Positions 28,265 through 37,192 of a DNA stretch of 64,000 bases are shown here, piece after piece. The notes under the pieces were generated by a model, which made no database searches, was not told where the DNA came from, and saw nothing but the letters and a program-made list of their open reading frames with translations. This DNA comes from Streptococcus suis. Its GTDB lineage: Bacteria; Bacillota; Bacilli; Lactobacillales; Streptococcaceae. Numbering within the stretch: position 1 is the stretch's first letter; each line of letters begins with the position of its first letter. The stretch is from positions 1-64,000 of the forward strand of contig JAKTNI010000002.1 in NCBI GenBank assembly GCA_029593505.1, read 5' to 3'. The position numbers and the translations under genes are program-made.

Positions 28265-29431
28265 CTAGAAATTTCTCACGTAGTCGCAATGACTAGTAAA
28301 GGCAAGTTTCAATTCTTCCATATTGTCAGAAGAAAATTTCTCTAGTAGTTCTGTTGCAATAACTGTTGCAACGACTGACTCCATCACGACACCTGCTGCT
28401 GGCAATGCCGTAGGGTCTGAACGTTCAACTGTAGCCTTATACGGTTCATGAGTGTCTATATCTACAGACATTAGTGGCTTATAAAGCGTAGGAATAGGCT
28501 TCATGACACCACGAATTACCAACGGTTGTCCATTGGTCATGCCACCTTCAAAACCACCTAAATTGTTTGTTCTTCGAGTATAACCTTCTTCTTGTGACCA
28601 GAGAATTTCGTCCATTACCTGACTACCCTTTAGATAGCCTGCTTGGAAACCAACACCAAATTCAACTCCTTTAAAAGCATTGATAGATACTACTGCTTGA
28701 GCTAATTTAGCATCTAACTTTCTATCCCATTGCACATAGGAACCTAGACCAGCAGGAACACCACCAACGATCGTTTCAACTACGCCACCAATCGTATCAC
28801 CATCACGCTTAATTTGATCAATATAAGCCTTAATTTCTTCTTCACACTCTCGATTGACAATGGACACATCTGACGTTGCAGCTAACTCACGAATTTCAGC
28901 AACTGTCAAACCATCTGGCACCTCTATTTCGCGACCTCCAAAAACAACTACATGGTTAGCAATGTCAATACCTAACTCTGATAAAATACGCTTAGCAACC
29001 GCACCGACTGCTACTCGCATTGTCGTTTCTCGAGCGCTAGATCGTTCTAATGAATTACGTAAATCGCTGAAACGATATTTCATACCGCCCACTAAATCTG
29101 CATGTCCTGGACGAGGATGTCTAATTCGACGTTTGCTTTTTAGTTTATCTTCAATATCTTCAACAGACATAATATCCAACCATTTTTGATGGTCTTTATT
29201 TGTCACATTAAGCGTAATAGGAGCACCAGTTGTTTGACCATGCCGAACTCCTGCTGTAATCTCTACACAATCTGTTTCAATTTGCATCCGACTACCACGA
29301 CCATAGCCACCTTGACGCCGTTTCAACTCTACATTAATATCCTCAGCTGTCAACGGTAGGCCAGCAGGAACACCTTCAATGATAGCCGTTAAACGTGGAC
29401 CATGAGATTCTCCTGATGTTAAATAACGCAT
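28265..29431 (-). CDS. aroC: Chorismate synthase
   Basis: A 388-residue FMN-dependent enzyme converting EPSP to chorismate. Signatures: TSGESHGP at the N-terminus, [28 protein letters not shown] and [17 protein letters not shown]. Only 2 bp separate it from aroD upstream, so the genes are co-translated or nearly so. Confidence 0.95.
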   Translation of the reverse strand: MRYLTSGESHGPRLTAIIEGVPAGLPLTAEDINVELKRRQGGYGRGSRMQIETDCVEITAGVRHGQTTGAPITLNVTNKDHQKWLDIMSVEDIEDKLKSKRRIRHPRPGHADLVGGMKYRFSDLRNSLERSSARETTMRVAVGAVAKRILSELGIDIANHVVVFGGREIEVPDGLTVAEIRELAATSDVSIVNRECEEEIKAYIDQIKRDGDTIGGVVETIVGGVPAGLGSYVQWDRKLDAKLAQAVVSINAFKGVEFGVGFQAGYLKGSQVMDEILWSQEEGYTRRTNNLGGFEGGMTNGQPLVIRGVMKPIPTLYKPLMSVDIDTHEPYKATVERSDPTALPAAGVVMESVVATVIATELLEKFSSDNMEELKLAFTSHCDYVRNF

Positions 29432-29433
29432 AT

Positions 29434-30108
29434 TTACTTCTCCAATATTTCCAAAAACTTACGAGTATGTTGAAGGGATATTTGACCCGGTGCAGAGGCT
29501 TCATCAAAACTAGCAAATGTCCAACAAGAACCGGTAATCCGACCTGCAATTCGTGTTAATTTTCCAAGTTCCCCCATTGCAATCGTTGCAAATTTCTGCT
29601 CTGTATTCAAAGTCTTAAAGCCACGGGTATAATTCATTACATCCAAAACATCTTGTTCCGAACGAGGCATGACCGCCATTTTGACAACTGCAGGAGATAA
29701 ACTTGTTAATTCAGACATAATTTCCAAATAATTGGCTGGAGTTTCCTTGAAATTATGGTAACTCAAGACTAGATTAGGAAATTCAAGCATTTGTTCAAAA
29801 ACAGATTGATAGGAGTAATACTCAAAATCAATATAATCTGGTTGATAGAAGGCAGCAACCTCCTTAATCAAGTCAACATATTCTTGAGCATCTAAGTCCA
29901 AGTAGCCACCTTCTTTGGTGGTACGAATAGTGAAGATCACTTCCTTACCATGACATTTTTCAAATATAGCTGGTGCTACTTTGAGAATCTCCTCTTTCGG
30001 AAGATAGTCCGCTCTCCATTCAATCAAATCCGCTTCGGATAAACTGCCAACATCAATTGTCTCTATCTCTTCAAGACTTCTGGGCATGATAGGAACAACT
30101 ATTTTCAT
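29434..30108 (-). CDS. aroD: 3-dehydroquinate dehydratase, type I
   Basis: A 224-residue class I enzyme working through a lysine Schiff base. [11 protein letters not shown] and [12 protein letters not shown] mark the substrate site; the active-site Lys is in [14 protein letters not shown], and the His in LVLSYHNF. It overlaps the upstream methyltransferase gene by 4 nt. Confidence 0.94.
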   Translation of the reverse strand: MKIVVPIMPRSLEEIETIDVGSLSEADLIEWRADYLPKEEILKVAPAIFEKCHGKEVIFTIRTTKEGGYLDLDAQEYVDLIKEVAAFYQPDYIDFEYYSYQSVFEQMLEFPNLVLSYHNFKETPANYLEIMSELTSLSPAVVKMAVMPRSEQDVLDVMNYTRGFKTLNTEQKFATIAMGELGKLTRIAGRITGSCWTFASFDEASAPGQISLQHTRKFLEILEK

Positions 30109-31268
30109 TTATCTACCTGTATCGTAAAGACCTTAAGGTAATTACTACTTTCATCATTTTTATTAACTGTAAAATCAGTTGGTAAGCGATAACTTGCTAT
30201 ATAACGGTATTTTCTACCCTTAAATCCTTTTTCGATTTGTCTTTTAAATTTATCAACGGAGACATTGGCAGCATTAGTAGATGCGATAATGATTCCGCCA
30301 GCATTTAAAATCTCCAAGGATGCTGAAATTAATTTATGATAATCTTTAGCTACTGAAAATGTCTGCTTTTTATTTCTAGCAAAACTTGGTGGGTCTAGGA
30401 CAATCACATCATAGAATAAAGATTTACGTTTCGCATATTTGAAGTAATCAAAGACATCCATCACAATAAATTGATGAGCATCCAATGTCAGACCATTTGC
30501 TATAAAGTGTGCTTGTGACAGTTCCCGCGAACGCTTAGCTAAATCAACGGAAGTTGTCTGAATAGCTCCACCTAAAGCTGCCGCGACGGAAAAAGCAGCT
30601 GTATAAGAAAACATATTTAACACCGACTGTCCTAGTGCTAGACCGTCAACAAGTGAGCCACGAACATCATGCTGATCTAAAAAAATCCCCGTCATTAGAC
30701 CATCATTCATAAATACTTGGTAACGAACACCATTTTCCAAAATCGTAAAGTATTCCGGAGCCTCCTGACCATAGAGAAAAGCCGATTCAACATCCAATCC
30801 CTTAAAGCGAATTTTCTCATAAGCTCCCTTGATTTCTGGAAATACTGTCTGAAAAGCAGAAACAATGATTTCCTTGATAGAATATACAAAGGTATTATAC
30901 CATGAAAACACTGCATACTGATCATACAAATCAATTGTCAAACCACCAAAATCATCACCATCTTGATTAAATAATCGAAAAGCATTGGTCAGATTAGATT
31001 GGTAAAAAGAGGTTCGTCTTTGTTTAGCTTGTTTAAATAAAGTGATAAAAAACTCTTCTGTTAACTCACTACTCTCTCTACTAAATACCCAACCTATTCC
31101 CTTGTTTTGTTTGGATAAGTAAGCCTCACCAATATAGTAACCATTATCTGAACAGAGACTGATTACAGTATCAGTAGGAAGTAAACAATCTGTGAAATCG
31201 CTACTCTCTAAAATTTGGATACCTTTGTTTATCTTTTTCTCTACCGTTCTGTTTACTTTTATAATCAT
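30105..31268 (-). CDS. RlmI-like class I SAM methyltransferase
   Basis: A 387-residue protein of the YccW/RlmI family (23S rRNA cytosine-C5 methyltransferases). The N-terminal segment resembles a PUA domain; the Rossmann domain contains [20 protein letters not shown], and the catalytic-type motif [12 protein letters not shown]. It is first in the unit with aroD, aroC, tyrA and ylbF, as in other streptococci, though it has no known link to aromatic synthesis. Target base not provable here. Confidence 0.85.
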   Translation of the reverse strand: MIIKVNRTVEKKINKGIQILESSDFTDCLLPTDTVISLCSDNGYYIGEAYLSKQNKGIGWVFSRESSELTEEFFITLFKQAKQRRTSFYQSNLTNAFRLFNQDGDDFGGLTIDLYDQYAVFSWYNTFVYSIKEIIVSAFQTVFPEIKGAYEKIRFKGLDVESAFLYGQEAPEYFTILENGVRYQVFMNDGLMTGIFLDQHDVRGSLVDGLALGQSVLNMFSYTAAFSVAAALGGAIQTTSVDLAKRSRELSQAHFIANGLTLDAHQFIVMDVFDYFKYAKRKSLFYDVIVLDPPSFARNKKQTFSVAKDYHKLISASLEILNAGGIIIASTNAANVSVDKFKRQIEKGFKGRKYRYIASYRLPTDFTVNKNDESSNYLKVFTIQVDK

Positions 31269-31369
31269 AAAGTTATTATAACATGTTTCTACATATATGC
31301 AAAAAAACCTAACTATAAAGCTTGTTTTAAAATTATGATATAATAGATTAAAACTCTGGAAAGGACTGT

Positions 31370-33544
31370 ATGGTTGTATTCGTGAAAAAACTAGTTGACT
31401 ATATCAAGAAACACTATCAAACTCGACTATCTTTTGTATTGATACTGTTAATCATGTATTGGCTTAAAACATTATGGGCTTATTATGTTGATTTTAATTT
31501 GGACACAAAGGGAATCTTTCAAAATATTATTGCTATCATCAATCCCTTACCTGTTGCCTTATTACTGTTCGGTTTAGCATTGTATATCAAAAATACGAAA
31601 TCATTTTATATACTTGCAATCAGCATCTATTGTTTACTCTTTTCTTGGTTATTTGCTAACGCTGTCTATTATAGGGAATTTTCAGATTTTATCTCTATTT
31701 CTACTATAAAAGCAACTTCTAGCGTATCAGCCGGTCTTGGAGAAGCTGCTTTAAAACTTTTTCGGCAGTGGGATCTAATCTACTTCCTCGATTTTATTGT
31801 ATTTGGTATTTTGCTACATAAAAAAGCTATCCGCTGGGATACAAAATCTTTCCATAAAAAATCCAGTATTGCCTTGACAGCTTTTTCTATTTTATGTTTT
31901 TCTATTAACTTATTCTTAGCCGAAATTGATCGACCAGAGTTACTGACTCGAGGCTTTTCAAATACTTATATCGTCAGAGCCTTAGGTTTACCTGCCTTTT
32001 TAGGATATAATGCCACTCAAACCTACAATGCTCAAAAAGATCGCTCTGGCGCAACTGCTCAAGATTTGGAACCCATTAAACAATATGTTTCCGAGCATTA
32101 TGCTCAACCAAATGAAACGTACTTTGGAATCGCAAAAGGTAGAAATGTCATCTATCTTCATCTTGAGAGTTTACAACAATTCGTTATTGATTATAAACTG
32201 AACGTAGACGGTGTAGAACACGAAGTAACACCATTTCTAAACAGCCTGTATCACTCCAATTCGACATTGGCTTTTTCAAACTTCTTTCATCAAGTAAAAG
32301 CTGGAAAAACCTCCGATGCTGAGACCATGATAGAAACATCCCTATTCGGTCTTAATCAAGGTTCTTTCATGGTTCAATATGGTGGAACCAATACTCAGCA
32401 GGCCGCACCCTATATCCTATCTCATACTGCTGGCTATACCTCTGCTGTTTTTCATGGTAATGCAGGTAGTTTTTGGAATCGGAATAATACATATAAACAA
32501 TGGGGATATAATTACTTCTTTGATAAAACTTACTTTTCAGAAACTACCGAAGATAATTCTTTCCAGTACGGCTTGAACGACAAGATTATGTTTGCTGATT
32601 CCATTCAATATTTAGAACGCCTCCAACAACCATTCTATGCAAAATTCATTACTGTTTCCAACCATTATCCTTATACGACTAGCTTAATTGGAGACGAAAT
32701 TGGATTCCCTCTAGCCGATACAAAAGATGAGACAATCAATGGTTATTTTGCTACAGCTAATTATCTTGATGCGTCAATAAAAGCATTCTTTGATTACTTA
32801 AAAGCAAGTGGACTATACGATAATTCTATCATCATTCTCTATGGAGACCATTACGGCATTTCTAATTCTAGAAACCCTAGTTTAGCCCCGTTAATTGGTA
32901 AAGATTCGCAGACATGGTCAGACTTTGATAATGCAATGTTGCAGCGTGTTCCATATATGATTGTCGTTCCAGGCATGACAAATGGCGGTATTTTTAACAC
33001 ATATGGAGGAGAAATTGATGCACTCCCTACTCTCGAACATCTTTTAGGTATTCGAGCTAACAATTACTTGCAGGTCGGACAAGATTTATTATCACCAGAT
33101 CACAAACAAATTGTTGCTCTACGGACAAGTGGAAACTTTATTACACCAAAATATACTAGCTATGGAGGTAAGCTCTATTATACTGAAACTGGATTGGAAA
33201 TCACTAACCCTGATGACAATACCCAAAAAGAAATTGAGGCAATCAAAAATGCTGCAACAGCCCAACTAAAAACCAGTGATCGTATTCAAACTGGCGATCT
33301 TATCCGTTTCCTAGATAATGGATTACCCGCTTTAGATTCTAGCCAATACAATTATATAGATTCTCTTGCTGCTCAAATTGCTGTTGAGAACAAACTTGGA
33401 AGCAAATCGACCAGTTTATACAGTAAGAATGGAAATAGATCCACTGTTGACTTGTTTAAAGCGCCAAGTTATCTAGAACTATATGGTCTACCATCAGCTA
33501 ACAATACCGAAAGTAATCCAACAACAGATGCCTCATCTGAATAA
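31370..33544 (+). CDS. LTA synthase-like membrane sulfatase
   Basis: A 724-residue LtaS-family protein: about five N-terminal membrane helices (to about residue 195), then an extracellular sulfatase domain. The catalytic threonine lies in GKTSDAETM (Thr314); metal ligands in YGDHYGI and AVFHGN. These enzymes transfer glycerol phosphate from phosphatidylglycerol onto a lipid anchor, or act as the primase. Ser/Thr-rich tail. Expressed alone from an extended -10 promoter (TGATATAAT at 31336-31344) with GGAAAGGA before the ATG. Whether it is the main LTA synthase or a paralogue cannot be said. Confidence 0.88.
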   Translation: MVVFVKKLVDYIKKHYQTRLSFVLILLIMYWLKTLWAYYVDFNLDTKGIFQNIIAIINPLPVALLLFGLALYIKNTKSFYILAISIYCLLFSWLFANAVYYREFSDFISISTIKATSSVSAGLGEAALKLFRQWDLIYFLDFIVFGILLHKKAIRWDTKSFHKKSSIALTAFSILCFSINLFLAEIDRPELLTRGFSNTYIVRALGLPAFLGYNATQTYNAQKDRSGATAQDLEPIKQYVSEHYAQPNETYFGIAKGRNVIYLHLESLQQFVIDYKLNVDGVEHEVTPFLNSLYHSNSTLAFSNFFHQVKAGKTSDAETMIETSLFGLNQGSFMVQYGGTNTQQAAPYILSHTAGYTSAVFHGNAGSFWNRNNTYKQWGYNYFFDKTYFSETTEDNSFQYGLNDKIMFADSIQYLERLQQPFYAKFITVSNHYPYTTSLIGDEIGFPLADTKDETINGYFATANYLDASIKAFFDYLKASGLYDNSIIILYGDHYGISNSRNPSLAPLIGKDSQTWSDFDNAMLQRVPYMIVVPGMTNGGIFNTYGGEIDALPTLEHLLGIRANNYLQVGQDLLSPDHKQIVALRTSGNFITPKYTSYGGKLYYTETGLEITNPDDNTQKEIEAIKNAATAQLKTSDRIQTGDLIRFLDNGLPALDSSQYNYIDSLAAQIAVENKLGSKSTSLYSKNGNRSTVDLFKAPSYLELYGLPSANNTESNPTTDASSE

Positions 33545-33554
33545 TAACTACATG

Positions 33555-33599
33555 AAAGACTTTAAATGATTGTTCAAAAAAGCATAGTTTAAAGTCTTT
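33555..33599 (+). terminator. Terminator after the LTA synthase-like gene
   Basis: AAAGACTTTAAA-21 nt-TTTAAAGTCTTT followed by a T run; 12-bp perfect stem. Confidence 0.85.
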
Positions 33600-33629
33600 T
33601 TAAGGGCTCAATAACAAACTTAAAAAAAT

Positions 33630-33659
33630 AAAAAGGAACTGATTAACCAGTTCCTTTTT
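33630..33659 (-). terminator. Terminator of the infC-rpmI-rplT operon
   Basis: AAAAGGAACTG-attaac-CAGTTCCTTTT with A and T tracts on both sides, downstream of rplT on the minus strand. Confidence 0.85.
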
Positions 33660-33697
33660 GATATATAGCTTAAAACTAAAATAGCATTACACTATTA

Positions 33698-34057
33698 TTA
33701 CTTACCTAACTTTGCTTTAGCAGCATCTGCAAGAGCTGTAAATGCTGCTGCATCATTAACTGCCAAATCAGCAAGCATTTTACGGTTTACTTCAATTTCT
33801 GCTAACTTCAAACCATGCATCAATTGTGAGTATGACAAACCGTTCATACGAGCTGCTGCATTAATACGTGTAATCCATAATTTACGGAAATCACGTTTTT
33901 TCTGACGACGGTCACGATATGCATAATAGTAAGAGTTCATTACTTGCTCTTTTGCAGTACGGAACAAGAGATGTTTAGCTCCGTAGTAACCTTTAGCTAA
34001 TTTTAAAATACGTTTACGGCGTTTACGAGAAACAACGCCACCTTTAACACGTGCCAT
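33698..34057 (-). CDS. rplT: Ribosomal protein L20
   Basis: A 119-residue L20, full family length, basic N-terminus ([20 protein letters not shown]). Needed for 50S assembly; in Firmicutes L20 also represses its own operon by binding the leader of infC. Last gene of infC-rpmI-rplT. Confidence 0.98.
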   Translation of the reverse strand: MARVKGGVVSRKRRKRILKLAKGYYGAKHLLFRTAKEQVMNSYYYAYRDRRQKKRDFRKLWITRINAAARMNGLSYSQLMHGLKLAEIEVNRKMLADLAVNDAAAFTALADAAKAKLGK

Positions 34058-34095
34058 TTATTTTTCCTCCAATAATCTAAATTCTAGTAATCGGC

Positions 34096-34296
34096 TTATT
34101 TCAAACCTGTAAGCATCGATTTGATACGTTTAAAGTCACCAGCATGCACCATACCTGCTTTACGAAGGTGACGACGTTGTTTTTTAGTTTTACCATGGAA
34201 ACGGTGTGAAGTATAAGCGCGGAAACGTTTCAATCCACCAGAACCTGTACGTTTGAAACGTTTAGCTGATGCGCGATGAGTTTTTTGTTTTGGCAT
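34096..34296 (-). CDS. rpmI: Ribosomal protein L35
   Basis: A 66-residue L35 ([20 protein letters not shown] start), full length, between infC and rplT with AAGGAG before the ATG. Confidence 0.98.
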   Translation of the reverse strand: MPKQKTHRASAKRFKRTGSGGLKRFRAYTSHRFHGKTKKQRRHLRKAGMVHAGDFKRIKSMLTGLK

Positions 34297-34322
34297 GTTA
34301 ATTCTCCTTTTGCTTAAAAAAC

Positions 34323-34844
34323 TTATTTTTTATCTGAAGCTGGGGCCAACTGCATAAACATTTGACGTCCGTCCATCTTAGCACGTTGTTCGATGATTGC
34401 AATATCTTGTGTTGCTTCAGCGAACTCAGCTAACACTTTAGCTCCAACTTCCTTGTGGGTAATCATGCGCCCCTTGAAACGGATTGAAACTTTTAGTTTA
34501 TTTCCTTTTTCAAGAAATTTACGGGCATTACGAAGTTTGGTCTCAAAATCTCCCTTGTCAATCGTTGGACTTAGACGCACTTCTTTAACAGTGACAACAC
34601 TCTGCTTTTTGCGTTGTTCCTTCTGTTTTTTCTGATATTCAAATTTGAACTTACCGTAGTCCATAATTTTCGCAACTGGTGGTTTAGCTTGTGGTTGAAT
34701 CAACACTAAATCAACATTTGCATTATCAGCAATGGCCTGAGCCTCTTGGAGTGGTTTTATTCCCAATTGTTCTCCCTCAAGACCGACAAGACGAACTTCA
34801 CGCACTCGAATTTCATCATTGATGAACAAATCTTGCTTTGCTAT
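34323..34844 (-). CDS. infC: Translation initiation factor IF-3, apparent AUA start
   Basis: A 173-residue IF-3, which prevents premature subunit joining and checks the start codon. Both domains are present ([19 protein letters not shown] linker region; [14 protein letters not shown]). The conserved [18 protein letters not shown] begins upstream of the first canonical codon (a TTG). In-frame reading upstream gives TGA-AAA-GCC-ATA-GCA; the ATA at 34844-34842 lies 7 nt after GAGGTG. Rare start codons on infC are a known self-regulation device (AUU in E. coli), so AUA is the best choice here. Annotation from TTG would lose five conserved residues. Confidence 0.9.
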   Translation of the reverse strand: MAKQDLFINDEIRVREVRLVGLEGEQLGIKPLQEAQAIADNANVDLVLIQPQAKPPVAKIMDYGKFKFEYQKKQKEQRKKQSVVTVKEVRLSPTIDKGDFETKLRNARKFLEKGNKLKVSIRFKGRMITHKEVGAKVLAEFAEATQDIAIIEQRAKMDGRQMFMQLAPASDKK

Positions 34845-34858
34845 GGCTTTTCACCTCA

Positions 34859-35006
34859 TTTTATATTTTTCGAGAAAAACGAAACGGACCTGTTAAACAA
34901 GTCCGCACTACACCATTATTCTTTCCTAAGAAATCTTAATTCGTAGAGCCAGACAACGTTAGTCGTAAGGCGAGAAGCTCTCACTTCTGCTTTTCCCAAT
35001 GAGAAC
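34859..35006 (-). promoter_or_regulatory. infC operon leader, L20-type attenuator
   Basis: The leader runs from a promoter to infC and holds CGGACTTGT-tta-ACAGGTCCG (34905-34885), a 9-bp stem followed by a U-rich tract, that is, a terminator before the first gene. Upstream structured sequence would be the L20-binding part. In Firmicutes L20 binding to such a leader ends transcription; assignment here rests on position and terminator. Confidence 0.6.
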
Positions 35007-35035
35007 ATTCTACCATTCTTCTATCTACTTGTCAA
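35007..35035 (-). promoter_or_regulatory. infC operon promoter
   Basis: TTGACA (35035-35030), 17-bp spacer, TAGAAT (35012-35007) on the minus strand, overlapping the last codons of cmk. Confidence 0.8.
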
Positions 35036-35702
35036 GAATTTCTTTTGTTTTTTCTAAAATAAATGCAACAACACCTTCTATCTCTACTCCTGTTGTATCA
35101 AATACAATAGCATCGTCTGCAGCTTTTAAAGGTGATACCAAACGATTTGAATCTTTGAAATCTCGTTCAGCAATTTCTTTTTTTAACTTATCCAAGTCTG
35201 CTTCGATACCTTTTTCAAGGTTTTCTTTATAACGACGAAGAGCCCGTTCCTCCACAGAAGCTACTAGAAATATTTTCAACTCAGCTTTTGGTAATACTAC
35301 AGTTCCAATATCTCGACCGTCCATCACAATTCCACCAGATTGAGCAATTTCCTGTTGCAAAGCTACCATTTTTTCACGCACTGGTGCTAAAGCTGCTACC
35401 CAAGAAACATTATTGGTAACATCATTGTCACGAATAGCATGACTAATATCACGATCATCTAAAAACACCAACTGCTGTCCATCTGAGGAACGCTCAAATG
35501 AAATAGAATGCTGATTGAGTAATTGTAACAATTCTTCTACCATATCCTGTTGAATATGATTCTCCAAAGCCAAAAGTGTTGTTGTTCGGTACATCGCACC
35601 AGTATCTAAATACGTGTATCCTAACTTCTTAGCAATAATTTTCGCAACTGTTGATTTTCCACTTGAAGCTGGACCATCAATCGCAATTTGAATGGTTTTC
35701 AT
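35025..35702 (-). CDS. cmk: Cytidylate kinase
   Basis: A 225-residue CMP/dCMP kinase. P-loop [12 protein letters not shown] is at residues 10-21; YLDTGAMYR and [14 protein letters not shown] complete the nucleotide-binding site. Eight bp after the LysM-protein gene, same unit. Confidence 0.96.
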   Translation of the reverse strand: MKTIQIAIDGPASSGKSTVAKIIAKKLGYTYLDTGAMYRTTTLLALENHIQQDMVEELLQLLNQHSISFERSSDGQQLVFLDDRDISHAIRDNDVTNNVSWVAALAPVREKMVALQQEIAQSGGIVMDGRDIGTVVLPKAELKIFLVASVEERALRRYKENLEKGIEADLDKLKKEIAERDFKDSNRLVSPLKAADDAIVFDTTGVEIEGVVAFILEKTKEILDK

Positions 35703-35710
35703 AATTCCTC

Positions 35711-36184
35711 TTATCTAATACGTACTACATCACCAGGGTGAGCCAACCATGATCCTGTTGTCATTTTTTCTGGATTCAAACGCTCTAATTCTGAAATGGA
35801 TATACCACCACGCGCAGCTAACTGACCAACTCCCTCTCCTGCTTGAACAGTGAGAGTAGCTCCATCTGTAGCTTCTGAAACACTTGAACTTGCTTCAGTT
35901 GTCTCTGTCTGAGTCGAGCTAGATGTTTGACTTGTCTCTGAAGCAACACTGCTCTCGGCAACAACTGTTGATGAATTAGAATTATAAAACTCTTTTGTGG
36001 AATCAGTCTTGCTACCATTTACCGATAAATAAACTGCTATCAGTCCGATAATGAGTACCATCACAAAAAAAATAGAAGCTAAAATTGTAAAGACCTTTGT
36101 ACTCGCTACTCCTCTACTCAAGCGTTCTTTACGGCTAGTAGACTCTGTGTTATACACTTCTTCATTCCATGGCTCTTGTGACAT
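35711..36184 (-). CDS. LysM domain membrane protein (SAG1386/EF1546-like)
   Basis: A 157-residue protein: short cytoplasmic N-terminus, one membrane helix (about residues 31-52, [20 protein letters not shown]), a Ser/Thr-rich linker, and a C-terminal LysM domain ([19 protein letters not shown] to HPGDVVRIR) for binding peptidoglycan. Type II topology with the LysM outside is likely. Co-transcribed with cmk, as in other streptococci; the role is unknown. Confidence 0.8.
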   Translation of the reverse strand: MSQEPWNEEVYNTESTSRKERLSRGVASTKVFTILASIFFVMVLIIGLIAVYLSVNGSKTDSTKEFYNSNSSTVVAESSVASETSQTSSSTQTETTEASSSVSEATDGATLTVQAGEGVGQLAARGGISISELERLNPEKMTTGSWLAHPGDVVRIR

Positions 36185-36199
36185 TATCGTAAAAACTCC

Positions 36200-36228
36200 T
36201 TGTATTTTTTTCTAAATCTGATTACAAT
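36200..36228 (+). promoter_or_regulatory. Promoter of ferredoxin, likely leaderless mRNA
   Basis: TACAAT at 36223-36228, 7 nt before the ATG at 36236; a weak TTGTAT lies 17 bp upstream of it. The predicted transcription start falls on or next to the start codon, and no ribosome binding site is present. Confidence 0.6.
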
Positions 36229-36235
36229 AGATAAT

Positions 36236-36430
36236 ATGAAAGTAAAATTAATTCCCGAACGGTGCATAGCCTGTGGATTATGCCAGACCTATTCGTCTAT
36301 TTTTGATTATAATGATGATGGTATTGTTGTTTTTTCAGATCATATAAATCTAGAGAAAACACTTGAACCCACTTCAGAGATTCTCACCGCCATCAAATCA
36401 TGTCCCACAAAAGCCATTTCATCGGATTGA
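36236..36430 (+). CDS. Ferredoxin, single [4Fe-4S]
   Basis: A 64-residue ferredoxin. CIACGLC plus a distant SCP gives four cysteines for one cluster, with an acidic surface. The start at 36236 (MKVKLIPERCIACG) matches the family; an upstream in-frame codon would place the promoter inside the gene. Electron partners unknown. Divergent from the LysM-cmk unit and convergent, overlapping by 12 nt, with the EbsA-like gene. Confidence 0.88.
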   Translation: MKVKLIPERCIACGLCQTYSSIFDYNDDGIVVFSDHINLEKTLEPTSEILTAIKSCPTKAISSD

Positions 36431-36907
36431 TTTGGCTTTTTTTGTATAGTATTCTTCAAAATAGTCTTGCTTAACCAAATGATCAATCAACTCAACTTCA
36501 CCTTGAAATCTTGAATGAAGTGCCAAGTGATTGACAAAAAATTTCTTAGGCCATTTACGCATGTGATAAAGCTGACCGTTCGGCAATTCTTTAGAAAATA
36601 TTCGAATGGCTAAATACGAAACTTCTACTCTTGTTATCCTTGCAATATCAATCTTTTGAGTCGCAAATGGATTTGCTGACACAATTCGTAAATGCTCATC
36701 TTTTAATTCAAAATAGCGATGAAATCCCAATACCAGCAAAATCAAAAATAACAAAATGAGTAACAGGAATAACTTAGATAAACGTAATTTTTCTAATAAA
36801 AGAATGAGACTAATAAAAAGCGGGATAAAGGTGATAGACCAGTAAAAAATAGCATCAGCTAATTCAGGTTGCCAATGGTAACGAATTTTACCAAAAATTT
36901 TGATCAT
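36419..36907 (-). CDS. EbsA family membrane protein
   Basis: A 162-residue protein with two N-terminal membrane helices (YWSITFIPLFISLILLLE; FLLLILLFLILLVLGF) and a PH-like cytoplasmic C-terminus. It resembles EbsA, first described near aggregation-substance regulation in Enterococcus; function unclear. The context with ferredoxin and cmk supports the call. Its 3' end overlaps the ferredoxin gene. Confidence 0.6.
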   Translation of the reverse strand: MIKIFGKIRYHWQPELADAIFYWSITFIPLFISLILLLEKLRLSKLFLLLILLFLILLVLGFHRYFELKDEHLRIVSANPFATQKIDIARITRVEVSYLAIRIFSKELPNGQLYHMRKWPKKFFVNHLALHSRFQGEVELIDHLVKQDYFEEYYTKKAKSIR

Positions 36908-36941
36908 ACCAAACCTCCACTTATTATTCTAGCATAAAAAA

Positions 36942-36965
36942 AGAGATTTTCCTATGAAAATCTCT
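36942..36965 (-). terminator. Terminator upstream of the EbsA-like gene
   Basis: AGAGATTTTC-ctat-GAAAATCTCT with seven Us on the minus strand. It is a second terminator about 200 bp after the one that closes the nucleotidase gene, with no protein gene between them. Confidence 0.8.
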
Positions 36966-37160
36966 AATAATATGGAAATAATTTAGCACATTTTACACAC
37001 TCAATGTATAAATATTGGTAGTAAATTCCGAACTGAATACAGTTTATATAGCTAAACCTACAAAGTCATAATATTGACCTACAAGCGAGTGTTAAAATAT
37101 ATACTGTAAACAAGCAGTTTGACTATTTTTATACCATACATAACATATAGTCCCCAAAAA

Positions 37161-37182
37161 AACAGAATCTTTCGATTCTGTT
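37161..37182. terminator. Terminator after the 5'-nucleotidase gene
   Basis: AACAGAATC-tttc-GATTCTGTT with A and T runs, 11 bp past the nucleotidase stop. Confidence 0.85.
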
Positions 37183-37192
37183 TTTTCTCAAC

